From positions 1 through 64,000 of the forward strand of contig CAYFTG010000005.1 of assembly GCA_964346175.1 (NCBI GenBank): a DNA stretch of 64,000 nucleotides. The letters run 5' to 3'. Below are positions 8,332-16,433 of the stretch, one piece after another. The DNA is from DTU032 sp964346175. GTDB lineage: Bacteria > Bacillota > Clostridia > Saccharofermentanales > DTU023. The notes beneath the pieces are model-generated. The model did not search any database. It was given only the letters and a program-made list of their open reading frames with translations, and was not told where the DNA came from. Each line of letters starts with the position of its first letter. Within the stretch, counting starts at the first letter, position 1. A program made the translations under genes and the position numbers.

Positions 8332-8358
8332 TTAGCACTCGAAGGCATCGAGTGCTAA
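8332..8358. promoter_or_regulatory. CIRCE operator (HrcA binding site)
   Basis: Exact consensus CIRCE: TTAGCACTC (8332-8340), 9-base spacer, GAGTGCTAA (8350-8358). It lies in the 5' leader of hrcA, 23 bases before the start codon. HrcA binds here and represses the heat-shock operon; the repressor is the first gene of the operon, so the system is autoregulated. Confidence 0.97.
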
Positions 8359-8381
8359 AGTTTTGAAAGGGAGGAAATATC

Positions 8382-9512
8382 ATGGATGATCGTGCCAAGA
8401 TGATTTTACAAGCTATAGTTAACACTTATGTTGAGCTATGTGAACCGGTCGGATCTAAGTATTTGGTAGAAAAATATAATCTCAATCTTTCCTCCGCTAC
8501 AGTACGCAATGTTATGTCCTGGCTGGAGGAAGAAGGCTATCTGGAAAAGCCTCATACTTCGGCAGGAAGAGTACCTTCAGACAAGGGTTATCGCGCCTAT
8601 GTTAATAATCTCCCATATCTGCCGCCGATTTCTGTGAAAAAGCAGGCGGAATTTAGGGACTATTTAGATAAACAAATTGATGAAGCCTCTGACCTCATCA
8701 TTCGCGCTGCAGATTATTTAGCAGAGCAGACGGCTTTTGTTTCAATTGCCCTGTCTCCTGATTACAGTTCGGCCCAATTGCAACAATTGAAAATCTTGAT
8801 GATTGAGCCGGGATCAGCTTTGGTTGTTCTGGTAATTTCAGCAGGTATCGTGCACGATCGGCTGATTCGCGTTCCCGATCTCTTGGATAGAGAACAGTTA
8901 AACCGCATTGGAAATGCGGTGGAAGCTGCGGTCAAGGGGAAAGCTCTCAACGATATTACTCTGCTCATGGTGACAACAGCTGCCGAAGATACAGATTTAC
9001 CGGAGGCCCTAATTAATCAGGTCGCCCATGAAACATATACTAGTATTAAGCAGATGGATAACCTCGATGTTTATATCGATGGGTCTCATCGCTTGTTAGG
9101 TCAGCCTGAATTCCAAGATATTGATCGTGCACAGCGTTTTTTCCACGCAATCAACAAGCCGCAGATTGTGGCCGGTTATATGAGCGATATTCAGAAAGAA
9201 GAAGCTGATTTGCAGGCGGACAAAAAGCAGGGAGAATCCGCCGATTCCGTTGCTCTCGACAAAGAGAGAGAGGCTGAGACCAGAAAGCAGAAGCGCGATG
9301 CCTACATGCTGCGTATCGGTCAGGAAATAGCGTTGCAGGGATTGGAAGACATGTCGTTCATCTCGACTGTGTACCGCATATCTGATGAAATATCCGGTCA
9401 GCTAGCAGTAATAGGTCCTAAACGTATGCGCTATGGAGAGATTATTTCTCAAATTAAGTTTATTAATAAGACCCTGTCTGAGGCGTCTGAGGAACTGGAG
9501 CGGGAACGTTAA
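8382..9512 (+). CDS. hrcA: Heat-inducible transcription repressor HrcA
   Basis: 376 residues. The N-terminal winged helix includes ATVRNVMSWLEEEGYLEKPH and TSAGRVPSDKGYRAYV, the family signature. A GAF-like dimerisation domain follows, with the usual C-terminal IGPKRMRYGEIISQIKFI. At about residues 269-305 there is a charged insertion (QKEEADLQADKKQGES and onward) that makes the protein roughly 25-35 residues longer than typical HrcA. ATG 8382 is preceded by AGGGAGG. It represses through the CIRCE element just upstream, and GroEL normally modulates it, though no groESL is in the window. Confidence 0.96.
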   Translation: MDDRAKMILQAIVNTYVELCEPVGSKYLVEKYNLNLSSATVRNVMSWLEEEGYLEKPHTSAGRVPSDKGYRAYVNNLPYLPPISVKKQAEFRDYLDKQIDEASDLIIRAADYLAEQTAFVSIALSPDYSSAQLQQLKILMIEPGSALVVLVISAGIVHDRLIRVPDLLDREQLNRIGNAVEAAVKGKALNDITLLMVTTAAEDTDLPEALINQVAHETYTSIKQMDNLDVYIDGSHRLLGQPEFQDIDRAQRFFHAINKPQIVAGYMSDIQKEEADLQADKKQGESADSVALDKEREAETRKQKRDAYMLRIGQEIALQGLEDMSFISTVYRISDEISGQLAVIGPKRMRYGEIISQIKFINKTLSEASEELERER

Positions 9513-9544
9513 AATTCTGTAGTGTGAAAGATAAGGAGTATTGA

Positions 9545-10111
9545 ATGAGCAAAGCAAAGAAGAAAAAAGATCCGTCCGCATTAGGTGAAGAAAGCAAGCC
9601 CGAAACTCTCGAGCAAGAAGAACAAGAAACTTCTGAAGAGGCAAAGAGCGAAACACCGGAACCGGAAGTTGAGACCTCTGAGCAAAGCCCGGACTGGGAA
9701 GAGCGTTACTTACGTGTTGCTGCCGAGTACGATAACTATCGTCGTCGCTCCAAGCGCGAACTCGATAAATTGTTTCAGGATGCTACCTGTGCAGTAGTGT
9801 GTGAACTACTCCCTGTTCTGGACAGCTTTGACAGTGCTCTCAGCATGGAGGGTGCACCCGAATCCGAAATAAGCGAATCTGATGCTACCGGAATTAATCT
9901 AATTTACAAACAATTAACTACAGCGCTTAATAAATTGGGCGTTGAAGAAATAGAAGCATTAGGGGAAGAGTTTGACCCGACATTGCATCAAGCAGTAATG
10001 AGCGTTGAAGATGACAATGCCGGTGAAAACGAAATAGTAGAAGTATTTCAAAAAGGATACAAACGCGGCGACTTCGTTATACGTCACAGTATGGTGAAGG
10101 TTGCTAACTAA
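9545..10111 (+). CDS. grpE: Nucleotide exchange factor GrpE
   Basis: 188 residues. An acidic, low-complexity N-terminus (about 1-55) leads into the long dimerisation helix (WEERYLRVAAEYDNYRRRSK), the four-helix bundle and the C-terminal beta-wing (LGEEFDPTLHQAVMSVED, VFQKGYKRGDFVIRHSMVKV). It releases ADP from DnaK. It is 32 bases after hrcA and 77 bases before dnaK in the standard hrcA-grpE-dnaK-dnaJ order. Start supported by AAGGAG upstream. Confidence 0.96.
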   Translation: MSKAKKKKDPSALGEESKPETLEQEEQETSEEAKSETPEPEVETSEQSPDWEERYLRVAAEYDNYRRRSKRELDKLFQDATCAVVCELLPVLDSFDSALSMEGAPESEISESDATGINLIYKQLTTALNKLGVEEIEALGEEFDPTLHQAVMSVEDDNAGENEIVEVFQKGYKRGDFVIRHSMVKVAN

Positions 10112-10124
10112 TAGCTGCTGAGAA

Positions 10125-10154
10125 TTTAAGCAATATTTATTAACAGCGCTTAAA
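10125..10154 (+). other. Inverted repeat between grpE and dnaK
   Basis: TTTAAGC (10125-10131) and GCTTAAA (10148-10154) form a 7-bp perfect stem with a 16-base loop, followed by A residues rather than T, so it is not a terminator in this direction. It may be an mRNA processing or stability element, or chance. Confidence 0.3.
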
Positions 10155-10188
10155 AAAATACATATTTAGTGAAAAGAGGAAAAAAGAT

Positions 10189-12033
10189 ATGGCAAAAATT
10201 ATAGGAATTGACTTAGGCACGACCAATTCGGTTATCTCTGTGATGGAGGGCGGCGAGGCTGTAATTATTCCTAACGCAGAAGGACAGCGAACCACACCAT
10301 CTATAGTCGCCTTTACCAAAGAAGGTGAACGTCTAGTTGGTCAAGTAGCGAAAAACCAAGCACAACGCAACCCCGATCGCACACTTACATCGATAAAGCG
10401 TGAGATGGGTACAAATAATAAACATATTATTGACGGCAAAGAATATACACCTCCGGAAATTTCAGCGATGATTCTCCAGAAATTGAAAGCCGATGCCGAA
10501 GCTTATCTCGGAGAGACCGTGACCCAAGCAGTCGTTACGGTCCCAGCTTATTTCTCGGACTCACAGCGCCAAGCGACCAAGGACGCAGGCCGTATCGCCG
10601 GTTTGCAGGTAGACCGCATCATTAACGAGCCTACTGCTGCTTCTTTGGCCTATGGTCTGGAAAAAGAAGAAAACCAGACTGTCCTGATTTATGACCTCGG
10701 CGGCGGAACGTTCGACGTTTCAATTTTGGAGTTGGGCGACGGCGTTTTCGACGTTAAAGCAACCTCCGGTAACACCAAACTAGGTGGAGACGACTTCGAC
10801 AACCGCATCGTTGACTGGATGATTCAAGAAATGAAGAACACTGAGGGCATTGATCTTTCAAAAGATAAGTTTGCCGTACAGCGTCTGCGCGATGCTGCTG
10901 AAAAGGCTAAGATCGAACTATCCAGCGTTCTGTCGAGCAATATCAGCTTGCCTTACATTTCCTCCGGCGAAGACGGACCCAAACATTTGGATTTGGATTT
11001 GAGCCGCGCCAAATTTGAAGATATGACTAGAGACTTGGTCGAAGCCACTATCGATCCGGTTCGCTCCGCTATGAAAGACGCCGGACTGGAACCTGCTCAA
11101 ATTGACAAGATTTTACTTGTCGGCGGCTCCACCCGTACACCGGCCGTTCAGGAAGCTGTTAAAAAATTCTTCAACAAAGAGCCTTACAAGGGCATCAACC
11201 CTGATGAGTGTGTCGCTTTAGGCGCAGCCATCCAGGGCGGTATCCTCTCCGGTGACGTCGACGAGATGGTTTTGCTGGACGTTACACCTCTATCCTTGGG
11301 TCTCGAGACCTTGGGCGGTGTTATGACACGTATGATCGAGCGCAACACCACTATCCCCACCAGCAAAAAGCAGGTCTTCAGCACAGCTGCCGATAACCAA
11401 ACACAGGTTGAAGTGCACATCTTGCAGGGTGAGCGCCCCATGGCTTCTGACAACAGAACTCTGGGCAGATTTTTCCTCGATGGCATCCCCCCGTCACGCG
11501 CAGGCATCCCACAGATCGAAGTGAGCTTCGATATCGACGCGAACGGCATTGTCAATGTCACAGCAGTTGACTTGACGACCAAGCGCAAGCAAAACATCAC
11601 GATTACCGCTTCCAGCAATATGAGCGATGCGGACATCGAGCGTGCGATCAAAGAAGCAGAAGAGTTCGCCGAAGCGGATAAGGAAAGAGCCGAAAAGGCC
11701 CACGTCCGCAATGAAGCAGAGACAAAGATTCGCACAACAGAGCGCCTCTTAGAAGATGAAGAGACCGGTAAACTGTATCAGGGTGAAGATCGTGAAGCAG
11801 TTACAGCTGCCGTTGAAAAGCTCAAACAGAGTCACGCCGGTGATGACATTGAGGCCATGAAAACCGACAGTGCGGCTTTGGACGAGGTGCTGTACAAAAT
11901 TGCTGAAAAGCTGAGCCAGCAAGCTCAGCAGGCCCAGCAAGCACAGCCGGAACAGCCTGACGGTCCGGCACCCGGTAATGAACCCGGTACCTATGAAGCC
12001 GATTTCAAAGACGTCGGCAGTGACGAAGACTAG
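10189..12033 (+). CDS. dnaK: Chaperone DnaK (Hsp70)
   Basis: 614 residues. It starts MAKIIGIDLGTTNSV, the Hsp70 phosphate-1 motif. It also has INEPTAASLAYGL, IYDLGGGTFDVSI and LLVGGSTRTPAVQ in the ATPase domain, and the substrate-binding domain with LDVTPLSLGLET. The helical lid ends in a Gln/Ala-rich stretch (QQAQQAQQAQPEQ) and an acidic tail. ATP-driven folding chaperone that works with DnaJ and GrpE encoded alongside. ATG 10189 follows GAGGAAAAAAG. Expression is under HrcA/CIRCE control. Confidence 0.98.
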   Translation: MAKIIGIDLGTTNSVISVMEGGEAVIIPNAEGQRTTPSIVAFTKEGERLVGQVAKNQAQRNPDRTLTSIKREMGTNNKHIIDGKEYTPPEISAMILQKLKADAEAYLGETVTQAVVTVPAYFSDSQRQATKDAGRIAGLQVDRIINEPTAASLAYGLEKEENQTVLIYDLGGGTFDVSILELGDGVFDVKATSGNTKLGGDDFDNRIVDWMIQEMKNTEGIDLSKDKFAVQRLRDAAEKAKIELSSVLSSNISLPYISSGEDGPKHLDLDLSRAKFEDMTRDLVEATIDPVRSAMKDAGLEPAQIDKILLVGGSTRTPAVQEAVKKFFNKEPYKGINPDECVALGAAIQGGILSGDVDEMVLLDVTPLSLGLETLGGVMTRMIERNTTIPTSKKQVFSTAADNQTQVEVHILQGERPMASDNRTLGRFFLDGIPPSRAGIPQIEVSFDIDANGIVNVTAVDLTTKRKQNITITASSNMSDADIERAIKEAEEFAEADKERAEKAHVRNEAETKIRTTERLLEDEETGKLYQGEDREAVTAAVEKLKQSHAGDDIEAMKTDSAALDEVLYKIAEKLSQQAQQAQQAQPEQPDGPAPGNEPGTYEADFKDVGSDED

Positions 12034-12068
12034 AATGCAAGTTTAAAGACTAAATATGGTATTATCGA

Positions 12069-12094
12069 GAGCGACCGGGGCAACCCGATCGCTC
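12069..12094 (+). other. dnaK-dnaJ intercistronic hairpin with GCAA tetraloop
   Basis: GAGCGACCGGG (12069-12079), loop GCAA, CCCGATCGCTC (12084-12094). This is an 11-bp stem with one internal mismatch closed by a GNRA loop. Only TT follows, so it is not a strong terminator. It could attenuate transcription into dnaJ or protect the dnaK mRNA end. Confidence 0.6.
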
Positions 12095-12143
12095 TTCGAG
12101 TGTTAACTTGTCTTTCTCCAAGAAAGACATATAGGAGTAAATA

Positions 12144-13298
12144 GTGGCAGGAAAAAGAGACTATTACGAAGTATTGGGCGTCAACAAAGATGCCGATTCT
12201 GCAGAGATCAAGAAAGCCTTCTGGAAACTGGCAAAGAAATACCATCCCGACGTTAATAAGGATGATCCTCAGGCCAGTGAGAAGTTTCAAGAAGCTAACG
12301 AAGCTTATGAAGTTTTGTCAGATGCGGAAAAAAGACAACGCTATGATCAATTTGGTCACAGTGGCGTTGATACTAACGGTTTTTCGGGAAGCGGAGCCGG
12401 GTTCGGTATAGACTTAGAAGATCTTTTCAACAGTATATTCGGTGGTTTCGGTTTCGGTGGCTTCGGTTCAGGATTTACTCAGACGCGTCGCCCCACAGGG
12501 CCTACGCGAGGAGCAAATCTACGCTACCGCATGAATCTAGACTTTATGGAAGCCGCCTTCGGCGTGGAACGTGAGATAACGATCCGTAAAGACGATATCT
12601 GCCCTACTTGTGACGGTAAGCGTACAGCAGACGGCTCTGATCCCCAAATCTGCCCCACCTGTCATGGCAGTGGCCAGGAACAGGTTCAGCAGCAAACCGT
12701 ATTCGGTCAGATGCTGACTAGCCGCACTTGCTCGCGTTGTCATGGTAGTGGGCAGATTGTTGAAAATCCTTGTCCTACCTGCGACGGTGTCGGCACGACC
12801 ATGAAGGATAAAAAACTTCTCGTAACAGTGCCTGCAGGTATAAACGAAGGAGAGATGTTAACACTCCGCAATGAGGGCGAACCCGGCCGCAACGGTGGTC
12901 CTTACGGTGATCTCTATATTCAAATATTTATTCGCCCCCATCCGGTCTTCACACGCGAAGGCAATATGACTTTTTGTGAAGTGCCGATTACTTATGCCGA
13001 GGCAGCGCTGGGCGCCGAGATAGAAGTACCAACAATCGATGGACCTCTTAGCTACAAATTAAAGGAAGGAACTCAGCCCAACGATGTCTTGACCATTCGT
13101 GGCAAAGGTATTCCTTATCTAAATCGACAAGGCCGCGGCGATCACAAGTTCCGCGTTATACTGGAAGTACCGAGAAACCTAGACGACGATCAGAAAGAAA
13201 CACTGAGAAAGTTCGAAGAAAGTATGTCAGAGCGGCATTACGAAAAGCGAAAGGGATTTATGGACAAGATCCGGAATCTCTTTGGGAGTAAAGAGTGA
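12144..13298 (+). CDS. dnaJ: Chaperone DnaJ (Hsp40)
   Basis: 384 residues, class A J-protein. The J domain has HPD (KKYHPDVN). A Gly/Phe-rich linker follows (about 75-115), then four zinc-binding repeats (CPTCDG, CPTCHG, CSRCHG, CPTCDG), then the C-terminal substrate-binding barrels. The start is GTG at 12144 with AGGAG 6 bases upstream. It stimulates the DnaK ATPase and presents unfolded substrate. The stop overlaps the GTG start of the next gene (GTGA), so the exonuclease gene is translationally coupled. Confidence 0.97.
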   Translation: MAGKRDYYEVLGVNKDADSAEIKKAFWKLAKKYHPDVNKDDPQASEKFQEANEAYEVLSDAEKRQRYDQFGHSGVDTNGFSGSGAGFGIDLEDLFNSIFGGFGFGGFGSGFTQTRRPTGPTRGANLRYRMNLDFMEAAFGVEREITIRKDDICPTCDGKRTADGSDPQICPTCHGSGQEQVQQQTVFGQMLTSRTCSRCHGSGQIVENPCPTCDGVGTTMKDKKLLVTVPAGINEGEMLTLRNEGEPGRNGGPYGDLYIQIFIRPHPVFTREGNMTFCEVPITYAEAALGAEIEVPTIDGPLSYKLKEGTQPNDVLTIRGKGIPYLNRQGRGDHKFRVILEVPRNLDDDQKETLRKFEESMSERHYEKRKGFMDKIRNLFGSKE

Positions 13299-14170
13299 AT
13301 TTTATAGTCTTTGATTTGGAGTGGAATAGCGCACAACCAGGCAAGGCCGGAATCAAAGAAAACAGACCGGAACTTCCGTTTGAAATCATCGAAATAGGAG
13401 CAGTCAAACTATCACCCGAGCTCGAGCCGCTCGCAGTTTACTATGCTAATGTCAGGCCGGTGGTCTACAAACAATTGAATAAATACATAGCAAGGGTCAC
13501 CCAACGCGATCAGGCAAGTCTGATGCAGGGAGACCCTTTTTCAGTGGTCGCTGCCGACTTTGCCACCTTCTGCGGAGGGGATGCCATCTTGGCGTCTTGG
13601 GGTCAATCCGATCCGGAGGTTCTCAAGCAGAATCTGGAATTTCATCATCTGGAGTCGACTTTTTTTACAAAAGCCCTAGACCTACAAGTTTTGTTTTCTC
13701 ATCTTGCTGAATCAGGAGTAAAATCACAACAGCGTTCCATCGAATATGCACTTGATTTTTTAAGGATTGAGGCGGATCTTAGTTTCCACGACGCTCTCAA
13801 CGACGCACGTTACGCTGGTCGAATTTTAAATGCCTTATTGTTAGATGTGAAAACAGAGGCAGAACGCAGGGACGCACTCCGACCTTTTCTTTACAACCCT
13901 TATTTGGTACGGGAAAAACGCTGGCAAGAAACTGTCGCAGCGGGAAGTGGTCCTGAAGCAATTATCAGAGGACAAGAGTACAAGTGTCCTGCTTGCGGTC
14001 GAGTTCTAAGCAGCACTGAGCCTTTAATCACTACGAAAAAGAAAAAGCGCTGGACTTGGCAACTTTACTGCGAACAACATGGTCAGCTTCGTTGCCAGAT
14101 TAACCGCCGCCGACACGAGGGTAAGGATGTTTATCATTTCAGGCTAAGCCTGCCGTATCCGCCTCTATAA
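13295..14170 (+). CDS. DEDD-family 3'-5' exonuclease-like protein with C-terminal Zn ribbon
   Basis: 291 residues. The RNase H-like exonuclease core has motif I (VFDLEWN, with D and E), motif II around ILASWGQSD and motif III SFHDALNDA (HxxxxD, DEDDh type), resembling KapD/sporulation-inhibitor-type exonucleases. The C-terminus (about 225-285) adds a Cys-rich module, YKCPACGRV and a later LYCEQHGQLRC, that may bind zinc. The GTG start overlaps the dnaJ stop by 4 bases, so it is co-expressed with the heat-shock operon. Substrate (DNA, RNA or oligonucleotides) cannot be decided from sequence. Confidence 0.8.
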   Translation: MNFIVFDLEWNSAQPGKAGIKENRPELPFEIIEIGAVKLSPELEPLAVYYANVRPVVYKQLNKYIARVTQRDQASLMQGDPFSVVAADFATFCGGDAILASWGQSDPEVLKQNLEFHHLESTFFTKALDLQVLFSHLAESGVKSQQRSIEYALDFLRIEADLSFHDALNDARYAGRILNALLLDVKTEAERRDALRPFLYNPYLVREKRWQETVAAGSGPEAIIRGQEYKCPACGRVLSSTEPLITTKKKKRWTWQLYCEQHGQLRCQINRRRHEGKDVYHFRLSLPYPPL

Positions 14171-14185
14171 CGAAGGAGGAAGGGA

Positions 14186-14809
14186 ATGCAAATGAATACA
14201 GAGTTTTTAAGCGGCATTGCCGAAGAAGTAAAAACTGCTTGGCAGGAACTGATCTCAGAGGCAGAACTGAAAGCCGGAGATCTTGTAGTGCTTGGCTGCA
14301 GCAGCAGCGAAATAATCGGTGAATCTATTGGCAAGAGTTCCAGTCTCAGTGTGGGCTATACAGTGATAAAGGCCAGCAAGGAAATTCTAGATCCCCTTGG
14401 TATTGATCTCGCAGTTCAAGCATGCGAACATCTCAATCGCTCACTAGTAGTGGAGAATTCAGTAGCTGAAAAGCATAAATTGGAAACGGTATTCGTGGTC
14501 CCGGTAGCTGATGCAGGAGGATCTGCGGCCACCGCAGCGTACGCACAAGCAGAGGACCCGGTCGTCGTGTCGGGGATTAAGGCAGTGGCGGGCATCGATA
14601 TAGGCGACACCTTTATCGGTATGCATGTAAAATCTGTGCAAATTCCTTTGCGCTTGAGCACGAAGAGAATTGGGAAAGCTCATCTCAGCGCCTTGAAGTC
14701 GCGTTTAGCGCGCATAGGTGGAGAAAGAGCACAATATAAATTTGATCGGGCAGCGTACGAACGCGAGCTGGCCGACGCTTTAGAGGATGACAATAGTGCA
14801 AACGCTTAG
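14186..14809 (+). CDS. DUF436 / TIGR01440 family protein (YwlG-like)
   Basis: 207 residues. It matches the YwlG family in LVVLGCSSSEIIGESIGKSS, LAVQACEHLNRSLVVE, GGSAATAAYAQAEDPV and GIDIGDTFIGMHVK. The family has a ThiJ/aldolase-like fold but no established function. ATG 14186 has AAGGAGG 6 bases upstream; the second ATG at 14192 is too far from it. The gene ends 85 bases before gcvT with no clear terminator. Confidence 0.88.
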   Translation: MQMNTEFLSGIAEEVKTAWQELISEAELKAGDLVVLGCSSSEIIGESIGKSSSLSVGYTVIKASKEILDPLGIDLAVQACEHLNRSLVVENSVAEKHKLETVFVVPVADAGGSAATAAYAQAEDPVVVSGIKAVAGIDIGDTFIGMHVKSVQIPLRLSTKRIGKAHLSALKSRLARIGGERAQYKFDRAAYERELADALEDDNSANA

Positions 14810-14829
14810 AAATGGCGATTGGAAAACTA

Positions 14830-14847
14830 TTTTATTATGGAATAAAA
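14830..14847. promoter_or_regulatory. AT-rich inverted repeat upstream of gcvT (operator candidate)
   Basis: TTTTATT (14830-14836), centre ATGG, AATAAAA (14841-14847), with perfect 7-base arms, 48 bases before the gcvT start. No glycine riboswitch is visible in this short leader. A repressor site is possible, but AT-rich repeats of this size also arise by chance. Confidence 0.3.
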
Positions 14848-14894
14848 CAGCACAATCTGCTAGACTGAACTAAGCCTAAAAAGGAGGTATTGTG

Positions 14895-16010
14895 ATGAAA
14901 AAGACACCACTAAATGAAAGACATTTAGCCTTGAATGCTCGTATGGTTGATTACGCCGGATGGGATATGCCTGTGCAGTATGAGGGCATTGCGGAAGAGG
15001 TTAAAGCCGTAAGAGAGAAAGTCGCGATGTTCGACGTCTCTCACATGGGAGAAGTATTAGTTAGCGGCGAGGGTAGTGGAGAGTTTCTGAACTGGCTTTT
15101 AAGCCGTGACGTCACCGGCAAACAGAAAGATCAGATCACATATGCGATTCTTTGTAATGAAGATGGCGGCACAGTAGATGATCTCTTGGTCTATGAAATG
15201 GATGACGGAACCTACATGCTGGTCGTAAACGCTGCCAACAAAGACAAAGATGTTCAGCACATCAATGAAAGTATCGAAAAGTATCGCAAGAAATATCCTG
15301 ATAGAAAAGAAGAGATCAAAGTAGTAGACGATTCCGCTCACTATGGACAAATCGCTGTTCAAGGACCGGAAAGTCTGCAGGTGATGCTGGACTTGGCGGA
15401 GAAGCTGGGACTCGATGCAGAGCAAAAAGAACAGCTGCAGGGACTGAAGCGTTATCGTCAAATCCAGGTTGATAAAGCAGGTTTTGAGCGGAAAATGATT
15501 ATTTCACGCACCGGCTATACGGGAGAAAACGGCTATGAGATTTATCTGCCGGCTGAATTAACCGTAGAAGTATGGGATTTGCTTTTTGATTACGGTGTTC
15601 CTGCCAGCGGACTGGGCGCTCGCGACTCTCTGCGTTTAGAAGCAGGACTCCCGCTTTATGGTCATGAAATGGCTGAAGATATCACTCCGCTGGAAGGAGA
15701 TATGGGTTTCTTCGTTGACTTTAAACGCGAGTTCCAGGGAGGCGAGAAAATGAAGGAGAGATCTACTCGCAAGAGAATTGCCTTAGTCAGTGAAGGCCGC
15801 GCCATACCTCGCGATGGATATCCTGTATTCTTAAATGATGAAGAAGTTGGCGTCATTTCATCGGGCAGTTTCTCTCCCACCTTGGGCAAAGGTATCGCTT
15901 TTGCGCTGGTAGCTAAAGATTTCCCGGAAGATGCCGCTGAAGTTGAAGTTAAGGTGAGAAAGAAATTCGAAAACTTCAAGGTCATTGATGCTCCATTTGT
16001 TAAAAAATAA
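14895..16010 (+). CDS. gcvT: Glycine cleavage system T protein (aminomethyltransferase)
   Basis: 371 residues. It transfers the methylene group from the lipoyl arm of GcvH to tetrahydrofolate, releasing ammonia. Signatures are TPLNERHLALNARMVDYAGW, VREKVAMFDVSHMGE, SRTGYTGENGYEIYL and ARDSLRLEAGLPLYGHEM. I start at ATG 14895, 6 bases after AAGGAGGT; the GTG at 14892 lies too close to it. First gene of gcvT-gcvH-gcvPA-gcvPB, a complete set apart from the shared lipoamide dehydrogenase (gcvL), which is not in the window. Confidence 0.97.
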   Translation: MKKTPLNERHLALNARMVDYAGWDMPVQYEGIAEEVKAVREKVAMFDVSHMGEVLVSGEGSGEFLNWLLSRDVTGKQKDQITYAILCNEDGGTVDDLLVYEMDDGTYMLVVNAANKDKDVQHINESIEKYRKKYPDRKEEIKVVDDSAHYGQIAVQGPESLQVMLDLAEKLGLDAEQKEQLQGLKRYRQIQVDKAGFERKMIISRTGYTGENGYEIYLPAELTVEVWDLLFDYGVPASGLGARDSLRLEAGLPLYGHEMAEDITPLEGDMGFFVDFKREFQGGEKMKERSTRKRIALVSEGRAIPRDGYPVFLNDEEVGVISSGSFSPTLGKGIAFALVAKDFPEDAAEVEVKVRKKFENFKVIDAPFVKK

Positions 16011-16043
16011 AATAGATAGAATTAGAGAAAGGTAAAAGAAAGT

Positions 16044-16433
16044 ATGACCACTGTAAAAGAAAATCTTCGTTACGCAAAGACTCATGAATGGGTAGAAGTA
16101 GAAGGCAATATCGCCACAATCGGAATTACCGATTATGCTCAGGATCAATTGGGTGATCTGGTTTATGCAGAAGCAGAACCCGTCGATACAGAAGTTGATC
16201 TGGGAGACTTAATCGGCAGCGTCGAGTCAGTTAAAATGGCTTCCGACCTTTATGCCCCTGTAGCCGGCACAATAATCGAAGCCAACGAATCGATTGAAGA
16301 CGAACCGGAACAAATCAATGAGGATGCTTTCGGCACCTGGTTTGTGAAAATTGAATTGTCCGATCCTTCACAAGTAGACGATTTGATGGATGCCGCAGCT
16401 TACGAAAAGTTCTGTGAGGAGGAGTCTGCATGA
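16044..16433 (+). CDS. gcvH: Glycine cleavage system H protein
   Basis: 129 residues, the lipoyl carrier of the glycine cleavage complex. The lipoylation site is the Lys in GSVESVKMASDLYAP, preceded by THEWVEVEGNIATIGITDYA and the LGDLVYAE strand. It lies 33 bases after gcvT, and its stop overlaps the gcvPA start (ATGA). No lipoate ligase or lipoyl synthase is encoded nearby. Confidence 0.97.
   Translation: MTTVKENLRYAKTHEWVEVEGNIATIGITDYAQDQLGDLVYAEAEPVDTEVDLGDLIGSVESVKMASDLYAPVAGTIIEANESIEDEPEQINEDAFGTWFVKIELSDPSQVDDLMDAAAYEKFCEEESA

Noticed and set aside
12098..12106. GAGTGTTAA, identical to the right arm of the CIRCE-like repeat, just before dnaJ
   Set aside because: No matching inverted left arm lies upstream at a suitable distance, so it is a half-site at most and probably chance.
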